Positions 6,114 through 11,557 of a stretch of DNA of 11,557 nt are shown in pieces. Location: NCBI GenBank assembly GCA_937911795.1, contig CALDPJ010000333.1:1-11557 (forward strand), given 5' to 3'. Under the pieces are notes generated by a model, which saw nothing but the letters and a program-made list of their open reading frames with translations, was not told the origin of the DNA and ran no database searches. A program made the translations under genes and the position numbers. How positions within the stretch are numbered: position 1 is the first letter of the stretch; every line of letters begins with the position of its first letter. This DNA comes from an uncultured Flavobacteriales bacterium (GTDB lineage: Bacteria; Bacteroidota; Bacteroidia; Flavobacteriales_D; SKUL01).

Positions 6114-7351
6114 ATCTGGGCTATATCAGTTATAAGAATCTGCTTAGCAAACCACTTTCGAGTCTGCTCAGTTTGTTGTTGCTCGTCCTTGGAGTGGCCA
6201 TGATTTCGTTTATGATTGTGGTGAATGAAAACCTGCAAAACGATTTTAAAAAGAACATCAGAGACATCGATCTCGTGGTCGGAGCGAAAGGAAGTCCGTT
6301 GCAATTAATTCTTTCGGCGGTGTACCAGATTGACAATCCCACCGGAAATGTGAACTACCGCGACGTTAAAAAAACGCTGCACAATCCGCTCGTCGAAAAA
6401 GCGATTCCGTTGGCTTATGGTGACAATTACAACGGCTTCCGGATAGTTGGAACCGATCATCAATATCACGAGCATTACGGTATTGCGCTCGCCGAAGGTA
6501 ACTTATGGACGAAAGCTTTTGAATGTGTGGTCGGCAGTAAAGCTGCGCGCGATCTCAATCTGAAAATCGGCGATACATTTTTCAGTCAGCACGGGTTGCT
6601 CGACGATACGCATGTGCACGATGACAAAGCGTTTACGGTGACCGGCATTTTCGAAGAATCCGGAACGGTGGCCGACCGATTGATCCTGACTGCTTTTCAG
6701 AGTGTGTGGTTGATTCACGATGAACACGATCACGATCATGACCACGATCACGCGGGACACGATCACCATCATGCTCCTCCTCCACTTGATGAGGTTTCGA
6801 CAGAAGGCCGCGACATCACCGCAATGCTCGTTTCGTTTAAAAGTTCACTCGGCATGATGACCTTGCCCACGGCGATCAACCGCGACACGAAATTTCAGGC
6901 GGCATTGCCGGCCATTGAAATCAACCGGTTGTTTGAATTGTTTGGAGCAGGTATAGCTGCTCTGCGTTTAATTGCTGCCGCGATCATTATCATCTCAGCG
7001 CTGAGCATGTTTGTGTCGTTGTTCAACTCACTGAATCAGCGTAAATACGAGCTGGCACTCATGCGCTCGATGGGATCCTCACCGGGCAAATTGTTTGTGA
7101 TGATTCTGGCAGAAGCCAATATTCTCGCGGTGCTGGGAATAGTGATTGGGTTTATTCTCTCGCGCGGTGGATTGTGGATGGCTTCGCAACTCGCCGAAGG
7201 TCAAATGGGCGGCAACATTGTTTCCATTTTGCCCATCCCGGCCGAGTGGTTGCTGTTTCTATTGGTGCTCGTTGTTGCCAATCTCGCTGCGATTATACCG
7301 GCCTTTCAGGTTACTAAGTTGAATATTTCGGAGATTTTGACGAGGAAGTAG
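6110..7351 (+). CDS. FtsX/MacB-like ABC permease with His-rich loop
   Basis: A 413-residue inner-membrane protein with the classic FtsX/MacB plan: one N-terminal helix (about 14-38), a large extracytoplasmic domain (about 40-275), and three C-terminal helices (about 279-306, 328-351, 378-398). The cytoplasmic coupling segment RKYELALMRSMGSS at 311-324 is typical. The notable part is residues 203-221, where ten of nineteen residues are histidine alternating with aspartate (HDEHDHDHDH and on). It is flanked by further histidines at 117, 120, 122, 161, 168 and 170. Such a loop is suited to binding zinc, nickel or copper in the periplasm. The start ATG overlaps the ATPase stop. FtsX-type transporters usually move lipids or proteins or act as mechanotransmitters rather than pumping ions, so metal transport itself is not shown. 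Confidence 0.9.
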   Translation: MNLGYISYKNLLSKPLSSLLSLLLLVLGVAMISFMIVVNENLQNDFKKNIRDIDLVVGAKGSPLQLILSAVYQIDNPTGNVNYRDVKKTLHNPLVEKAIPLAYGDNYNGFRIVGTDHQYHEHYGIALAEGNLWTKAFECVVGSKAARDLNLKIGDTFFSQHGLLDDTHVHDDKAFTVTGIFEESGTVADRLILTAFQSVWLIHDEHDHDHDHDHAGHDHHHAPPPLDEVSTEGRDITAMLVSFKSSLGMMTLPTAINRDTKFQAALPAIEINRLFELFGAGIAALRLIAAAIIIISALSMFVSLFNSLNQRKYELALMRSMGSSPGKLFVMILAEANILAVLGIVIGFILSRGGLWMASQLAEGQMGGNIVSILPIPAEWLLFLLVLVVANLAAIIPAFQVTKLNISEILTRK

Positions 7352-7354
7352 TTA

Positions 7355-7402
7355 TAATGGTTAGCTGTTAATGTGCTAATGGTTAATGCACTAGTGATGA
7401 AT
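7355..7402 (+). repeat. Degenerate TAATG repeat after the permease gene
   Basis: TAATG occurs at 7355, 7369, 7377 and 7384, spaced 14, 8 and 7 bases, within AT-rich sequence just after the permease stop. It ends near AGTGATGAAT (7393-7402), a 10-mer also found 3' of the PaaK-like gene on the minus strand (1-10). This looks like the short degenerate repeat spacers common between Bacteroidota genes. No coding frame is evident. Confidence 0.4.
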
Positions 7403-7437
7403 GATTAAGTCACCTGAGCTGATTGCTGATCGATAAT

Positions 7438-7467
7438 CCTCAGAGTCCTCTTCGAATGACTCTGAGG
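7438..7467. terminator. Perfect 10-bp inverted repeat, possible bidirectional terminator
   Basis: CCTCAGAGTC at 7438-7447 pairs perfectly with GACTCTGAGG at 7458-7467 across a 10-base loop that contains the palindrome TTCGAA. It lies between the convergent permease and exported-protein genes, 86 and 144 bases from their stop codons. Neither side has a T run, so it is not a textbook intrinsic terminator. It could be a terminator of another type, an RNA-stabilising 3' hairpin or a protein-binding palindrome. The rest of the 7352-7611 gap holds the TAATG repeat and nothing else recognised. Confidence 0.45.
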
Positions 7468-7611
7468 GAATCGCAAACCTGCCTTCAATGCTATCAAATG
7501 ATACTATCATGAAGCCGTCGTATGAGATTAATCCGAAGTCTCTGGTTCTCGTTTCGGGCAATTAACTTAATAAATTGGTGGAATGAAAAGTGCACCTATT
7601 CCTGATGTGCT

Positions 7612-8523
7612 CTACTCAATCCCATAATTCATCAGGTCGATCTGAAATTGAATGGTTTCGGGCTTTTTGAAGAGAATATTCCAGTTGCCGTCGTACACGA
7701 TTTTTTTCGGGACGGGAATACCGCTGATGATCTGGTTGAATACCTGAATTTTAATATTAAAATCAAATACCATCACATCGTTTTGAAGTACGTATTCACG
7801 CATCACCACATTCATCGTTTCCTTGTCGAAATAAGAAATCATTGATTTGATGACCGTATCGTTAGATTTGTTGCCTTCTTTCTCGGTGATGTCAAATACG
7901 TAACAATCGCGGCCCTCGTATTCGAGGTGATAGATGTGAAAATTGTAATACTGAATCATTTCATCGCTAAAAATCTCAACCTTTTTCCCAATCAGCGGAA
8001 TGTGCGCAATCTCCTGCCCCGGATTGAATAGCATCTTCTTTAACTGGCTTTTATATCTGTCGATGCGCGAACCGGTAACCACTTCCTGTTCCATGTTGTG
8101 AATTTCAGTGGTTGGATAGAATTTCTCTTTTGGAAAGAACACATCGTCGAACATTTCGGCGGTGAGGTATTTGTGCTCGCCTTTACGGTTGAATAATTTA
8201 CCGTTGGTGCGTTCTTCATTTATCTTCACCCAGGCCATCCGGTCGAACCGATGCAAAGTAGCCTCTCGATACAATTCTCCCTGAACATCTTCGCCCTTAT
8301 TAAAGACGGTGAGGGTGCTGTTAAAATCGTGCGGATAGAACCGCATGTTGATGTACGATTGATAAAATGAACTATCGGTCACTACCCGCGTGATGAAATC
8401 TTCGTGATTCAGGTCGGGTTCTGATTTTACAAGAAATTCAGACAATGTAACCACCTTCACCACTTCCTGAGCGGAAGCCGCATAACCAGTCATTACAGCG
8501 AGTAAAATCAACAGTGGTTTCAT
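7612..8523 (-). CDS. Exported protein of unknown function
   Basis: The protein has 303 residues from an ATG at 8523. A clear signal peptide covers residues 1-18 with likely cleavage after ASA, giving a soluble periplasmic or secreted protein. I do not recognise the family with confidence. The mature part is rich in beta strands and aromatic residues. HIPLIGKKVEIFSDEMIQYY at 174-193 is followed by YEGRDCYVFDI at 202-212, and YFDKETMNVVMREYVLQ at 231-247 resembles the 'stored-substrate' strands of LolA/RseB-like folds. One cysteine (C207) is left in the mature chain, so no disulfide is expected. It is a single gene, divergent from the MgtC-like gene, with its own -7 box. The LolA-like idea is tentative. 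Confidence 0.75.
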   Translation of the reverse strand: MKPLLILLAVMTGYAASAQEVVKVVTLSEFLVKSEPDLNHEDFITRVVTDSSFYQSYINMRFYPHDFNSTLTVFNKGEDVQGELYREATLHRFDRMAWVKINEERTNGKLFNRKGEHKYLTAEMFDDVFFPKEKFYPTTEIHNMEQEVVTGSRIDRYKSQLKKMLFNPGQEIAHIPLIGKKVEIFSDEMIQYYNFHIYHLEYEGRDCYVFDITEKEGNKSNDTVIKSMISYFDKETMNVVMREYVLQNDVMVFDFNIKIQVFNQIISGIPVPKKIVYDGNWNILFKKPETIQFQIDLMNYGIE

Positions 8524-8544
8524 ATCCGTTTAACTACGAATGTG

Positions 8545-8552
8545 CAAAGGTA
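8545..8552 (-). promoter_or_regulatory. Bacteroidota -7 promoter box (TACCTTTG)
   Basis: On the minus strand this reads TACCTTTG, a perfect TAnnTTTG match and identical to the box at 3094-3101. It ends 21 bases before the ATG of the exported-protein gene, giving a short leader. A -33 TTG is not evident at the usual spacing. Confidence 0.6.
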
Positions 8553-8639
8553 TTGTTTGCCCGTGAACCGCGAATAATTGAAATTCAGGCGAAATAAAAA
8601 TGAATTACAAGTCATGGCTGAAGTAGCCGGTGCTTTCCG

Positions 8640-8647
8640 TATTTTTA
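8640..8647 (+). promoter_or_regulatory. Weak -7 box candidate for the MgtC-like gene
   Basis: TATTTTTA matches five of six fixed bases of TAnnTTTG and lies 27 bases before the ATG at 8675. The surrounding sequence is AT-rich, so a chance match is quite possible. If it is used, the GTG at 8630 cannot be the start. Confidence 0.2.
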
Positions 8648-8674
8648 ATAGAAGTTAAAAATAGATTCGACTGC

Positions 8675-9994
8675 ATGGAATTTGACCTTACCGAAAGCCT
8701 GAATATCACCGACTTTACACTTCAGGCAATGATGGAAGTACTGATCGTGTTGGGAATAGGATTGATCATGGGACTGGAGCGTGAGTATTCTTCCATTCAG
8801 AAAGGAATCCGTCAGGGTGCCGTGCGTAGCGAGTTGTTTGCGGGCGTACGAACTTTTCCGCTCGTGGCGCTGATGGGATACCTCAGTATATTTCTCGGTG
8901 ACGAGCTTTCGCTTCCGTGGTTATTTCCGCTGACGCTGATTGTCGTCGCAGCATTTTCGGTGGCCGCCTACTATCTGAGTAACCTGAAAAGAGAAGACGG
9001 CTCCACTACACAGTTCGCGCTGTTGGCAGCGTTTCTGCTCAGTGGGATTGTATATCACCAGGAATATTTGCTGGCAGCCTTTCTTGGATTACTGATTACT
9101 GCTTTGCTCGCGTTTAAAGTGGGAATGCACCGCGCGGTAACACAACTTTCACGCAGAGATATTCTTTCGATTCTATTGTTTGCTGTAATCACCGCATTGA
9201 TACTCCCGTTGCTACCGAACATCGATCTCGGCCCATACGGAGCTTTCAACCCATTCCGGATCTGGATGATCGCCACCATCTTCATCTCGCTGAATTTTGT
9301 CGGTTATTTTCTGCACAAATTCGTCGGTTCGAAATATTCGATTGTAACCACCGGAATTCTGGGGGGATTTATTTCAAGCACCGCCACAGCCTGGTATTTT
9401 TCACGCTTGGGCGGGAAATCAAAAGAAGGTGGAATGAGTTATGTCGGGGCAATCATGCTGGCATCGTCAATTATGTTTCCACGTCTGCTGATTTGGTTAT
9501 TCGTGCTAAACACCACGCTGTTCAGTGAACTCTGGCTACCGATTCTCGTATTCGGTTTGATCGGTTTCTTTTCGGGCTTTTATTTCAGCAAGAAGTCATT
9601 TGGAAAAGAGCAATTCGAAGAGCAGACCATCGAAAACCCGATCAACCTGAAAGATGCGTCGGTGTTTGTGTTTTTGTACATCATCATTCTGCTGATGGTG
9701 GGATTTGCTGAAGAAACCCTCGGAAATCGTGGTGTTTATTTCGCTGCCGGTATTTCAGGTCTCACCACGATCGATGCCATCACCATTTCGATGGCCGGAT
9801 ACGTAAATACTCTGGGGATTTCGGTTGCTTCGATTGCCATTCTGATTGCGGCATTTTCGAATACATTGATTAAGTTCGTACTCTGCCTGATTTTCGGAAA
9901 CAACAACATGCGCAAATACTCCGCTATCGGGTTCCTGCCGATATTCGCCGCACTGATTGCCTACATGGCTTATCTCGTGATGTCGGCCGCTTAG
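8675..9994 (+). CDS. MgtC/SapB-DUF4010 membrane protein
   Basis: The protein has 439 residues from the ATG at 8675. A GTG at 8630 would add fifteen unconserved residues. The N-terminal MgtC/SapB-like domain (about 18-150) shows VLGIGLIMGLEREYS at 25-39 and GVRTFPLVALMGYL at 57-70. The C-terminal DUF4010 part (about 165-435) has GGFISSTATA at 230-239 and SGLTTIDAITISMAG at 361-375. About a dozen hydrophobic helices place it in the inner membrane. Small MgtC proteins affect survival in low magnesium and inhibit ATP synthase in some pathogens. The long MgtC-DUF4010 form is widespread but its role is not established. It faces the haloperoxidase-like gene tail to tail, with a 4-base overlap of stop codons, and lacks an obvious operon partner. 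Confidence 0.9.
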   Translation: MEFDLTESLNITDFTLQAMMEVLIVLGIGLIMGLEREYSSIQKGIRQGAVRSELFAGVRTFPLVALMGYLSIFLGDELSLPWLFPLTLIVVAAFSVAAYYLSNLKREDGSTTQFALLAAFLLSGIVYHQEYLLAAFLGLLITALLAFKVGMHRAVTQLSRRDILSILLFAVITALILPLLPNIDLGPYGAFNPFRIWMIATIFISLNFVGYFLHKFVGSKYSIVTTGILGGFISSTATAWYFSRLGGKSKEGGMSYVGAIMLASSIMFPRLLIWLFVLNTTLFSELWLPILVFGLIGFFSGFYFSKKSFGKEQFEEQTIENPINLKDASVFVFLYIIILLMVGFAEETLGNRGVYFAAGISGLTTIDAITISMAGYVNTLGISVASIAILIAAFSNTLIKFVLCLIFGNNNMRKYSAIGFLPIFAALIAYMAYLVMSAA

Positions 9995-11478
9995 TTTTCC
10001 GAATTGGCAACGACCTCCTCTCCGGTATGATACCTGAATTTTTTCCAGGCACTGAGCGTTACGCTTCGCCCTTGCTTTAAGCCTTCTGCATTATCAGCCT
10101 GAATGTGGTATCCACCCAATACACGGGATATTCCAGCTTTTTCTGCGGCTTCGGAAAATGTTGCAAAATGCAGGGTTACTGTGTCACCCTGTAATTCAGG
10201 AATATCGGTCAGCGCACCAGGTACACGTTTCACGGAATGGTCGAAGTAATCATCACCCTTGAATAATTTCAAGGCTTCCGAACAGGCTCCGCTCACCGTG
10301 CTGTGACCCGAAGTATAAGCCGGAAAAGGAGGACAAAGAAAAGTGAGGGGTGAATATGGCATCCACTCTTTTCCCGAAATTTCCTGCATACCCTTTTCTG
10401 GTCCCGCCCAACCGATAATGGTACTATCGCCATAAAGCGCATGAACCAATGCAAAAGGTCTGGCGAAGTCGTAGTGCATTTTCGCATCCCAGCAAGCTAT
10501 AAAAGCGTCCATTGCAACTGCTTCCACCAAAAAGTACATTTTCACATCCTGATCTAATGTGTGGCGGTCGCGGGCCGATACGTGCTGAGCAAAGATAAGC
10601 CAGTGTCCTGCCTGCTGAACGGAATGTGGGCCATCACGCATAAACTCCACCAGCGCCCGTTGCTCATCCGTCAGGTTGGATTGCATCTCCACTACCTCCC
10701 GAATTTGCTCATTGAGTTCAGGAGAATTGATCATCGGCGGAGGACCCGGCCTGTGCTGGCTCGCTGAATCTATCAACAGGGGTTGCACAAGATACCAGTG
10801 TGGCGAAAGACAACCCGGAGCAAACCACCCTCCTTTTCCATCGCTGAAGTTCTTTGGCTGCCAGCGTTGCAGATCGGTTAAAACGTCGACTGTATTTACC
10901 GGTTTATAGGCGGTATAATCTGCGTAATAAACACCGCCAGCTCCTTCTACATCTCCCATTTCATTGGAGCCATCGTTCATCCTGGCGCGAATAACTGTCT
11001 GCGCAGCAAGATTTCCGATTCCTGCAGGAGTCGAAGGATCGAGTGTTTCATCATCCGGATCGAGTCCGAAACGCACCATCTGTTCGCGGAAATATGTCGA
11101 ATCAGAAAAGAAGAAATGCATGCAGGACCGGTAGGCGGCATAGCTGATGGCAATTTCTTTGTTGCTCAGTGTTCTTTCCTTTTCGGGACGGCGCGTCACT
11201 TCGGTCAGATACAACGGAATTGCCTTTTCGTCGTAGCGGCTCCAGGCATCAAAAACCGAAGTCCAGATCAACGCGAGCATCCTCGACGAAATGGTTGGAC
11301 GTGGTTTAAAACGATCGGTGTCGCGGGCTGTGGCTTCCAGTGTTATTTCTCCCCAGTGATACGCGCGGTTTCCCTCCCATTCATCGGGTGGTGCGGGTTG
11401 ATTTCCTTGTTCGGCAGGTAGATTGCACCCCGCGAGAAATACCAGCGCGAGAATTAAATTTTTGGAATAAGTACGCAA
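9991..11478 (-). CDS. Vanadium-dependent haloperoxidase/PAP2-like lipoprotein
   Basis: A 495-residue protein beginning at a TTG: an in-frame stop lies ten codons upstream, and no ATG precedes the signal sequence. Residues 1-17 form a lipoprotein signal ending in LAGC, so C18 is lipidated and the enzyme is exported. The vanadate/phosphate pocket is complete: K333 and R340 (WDAKMHYDFARP), S390-G391-H392 (PPFPAYTSGHS) and R452 with H458 (SRVLGGYH). The spacing K+7 to R and R+6 to H equals that of Curvularia chloroperoxidase. Phe385 and Trp330 also match its F397 and W350. Family members oxidise halides with hydrogen peroxide or act as acid phosphatases on the same scaffold; the sequence alone does not decide. 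The gene overlaps the MgtC-like stop by 4 bases. Confidence 0.88.
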   Translation of the reverse strand: MRTYSKNLILALVFLAGCNLPAEQGNQPAPPDEWEGNRAYHWGEITLEATARDTDRFKPRPTISSRMLALIWTSVFDAWSRYDEKAIPLYLTEVTRRPEKERTLSNKEIAISYAAYRSCMHFFFSDSTYFREQMVRFGLDPDDETLDPSTPAGIGNLAAQTVIRARMNDGSNEMGDVEGAGGVYYADYTAYKPVNTVDVLTDLQRWQPKNFSDGKGGWFAPGCLSPHWYLVQPLLIDSASQHRPGPPPMINSPELNEQIREVVEMQSNLTDEQRALVEFMRDGPHSVQQAGHWLIFAQHVSARDRHTLDQDVKMYFLVEAVAMDAFIACWDAKMHYDFARPFALVHALYGDSTIIGWAGPEKGMQEISGKEWMPYSPLTFLCPPFPAYTSGHSTVSGACSEALKLFKGDDYFDHSVKRVPGALTDIPELQGDTVTLHFATFSEAAEKAGISRVLGGYHIQADNAEGLKQGRSVTLSAWKKFRYHTGEEVVANSEN

Positions 11479-11497
11479 AACTTTGTTGGTTTGGTGG

Positions 11498-11505
11498 CAA
11501 AAGGA
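11498..11505 (-). promoter_or_regulatory. Possible -7 box for the haloperoxidase-like gene
   Basis: The minus strand reads TCCTTTTG, five of six fixed bases of TAnnTTTG, 19 bases before the TTG start. The leader would be very short. The call depends on position as much as on sequence. Confidence 0.25.
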
Positions 11506-11524
11506 TTATGCACCAAATTTAATT

Positions 11525-11546
11525 AAATGTCGGACAAACGACATTT
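11525..11546. promoter_or_regulatory. 8-bp perfect inverted repeat upstream of the haloperoxidase-like gene
   Basis: AAATGTCG (11525-11532) and CGACATTT (11539-11546) form a perfect palindrome with a 6-base centre. The first half also contains a nested palindrome TGTC-G-GACA (11528-11536). It lies 47 bases upstream of the TTG start, in position for an operator. On the plus strand it is followed by two further Ts, so a terminator-like hairpin is possible, but no plus-strand gene precedes it. Confidence 0.35.
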
Positions 11547-11557
11547 TTAAAACCACA

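Noticed and set aside
5814..6304. Minus-strand open frames opposite the ABC ATPase and permease start
   Set aside because: They are antisense to intact Walker, signature and membrane segments and have no family features of their own.
7509..7565. 18-codon open frame in the convergent gap
   Set aside because: It is short, has no ribosome-binding or promoter signal and no known peptide features. Frames of this size are expected by chance.
8600..8658. Two short ATG frames (8 and 14 codons) before the MgtC-like gene
   Set aside because: They have no promoter clearly upstream and no attenuator structure. They are likely chance frames in a 151-base divergent spacer.
1..11557. CRISPR array, tRNA, transposase or phage genes
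   Set aside because: No regularly spaced long repeats, cloverleaf-like stretch, transposase motif or phage protein was found on either strand by eye.

Overview
The window looks like chromosomal DNA from a Bacteroidota bacterium, probably a flavobacterium-like lineage. Several things point there: perfect TAnnTTTG (-7) promoter boxes in front of two genes, few obvious Shine-Dalgarno sequences, Bacteroidota-style lipoproteins (fibronectin-III-like plus DUF1566-like domains), a WbqC-family protein, and a HemB of the non-cysteine metal-site type. No tRNA, rRNA, CRISPR array, insertion sequence or phage gene was seen. All ten genes appear intact.

Layout. (1) Positions 26-2994, minus strand: a three-gene surface-polysaccharide operon, read WbqC-like protein, then a membrane-anchored family-2 glycosyltransferase, then a PaaK/CapK-like adenylate-forming enzyme. 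It probably continues beyond the left edge. (2) Positions 3155-3616, plus strand: a small secreted DUF3299-like protein. Its true start lies inside a longer open frame and is set by a -7 box and a signal peptide. (3) Positions 3635-5410, minus strand: hemB followed 18 bases later by a lipoprotein gene. (4) Positions 5463-7351, plus strand: an ABC ATPase and an FtsX/MacB-like permease overlapping by 4 bases. The permease carries a strongly histidine-rich extracytoplasmic loop. (5) A 260-base convergent intergenic region with a perfect 10-bp inverted repeat. (6) Positions 7612-8523, minus strand: an unrecognised exported protein. (7) Positions 8675-9994, plus strand: a multi-pass MgtC/SapB-DUF4010 membrane protein. 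(8) Positions 9991-11478, minus strand: a lipoprotein of the vanadium-dependent haloperoxidase/PAP2 class with all vanadate ligands present. Its stop codon overlaps that of the MgtC-like gene.

How the genes may work together. The most interesting combination is the ABC ATPase, the His-rich permease and the DUF3299-like exported protein. The same three families sit together in zinc-responsive operons of proteobacteria (as I recall, the Pseudomonas aeruginosa PA4063-PA4066 region). Here the set is split by hemB and a lipoprotein gene. The neighbouring HemB lacks the cysteine zinc site, an MgtC-family protein lies downstream, and a vanadate-type enzyme closes the window. A metal-handling theme is therefore plausible but inferred. 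The polysaccharide operon at the left is probably a separate unit that may attach an activated acyl or amino-acid group to a sugar.
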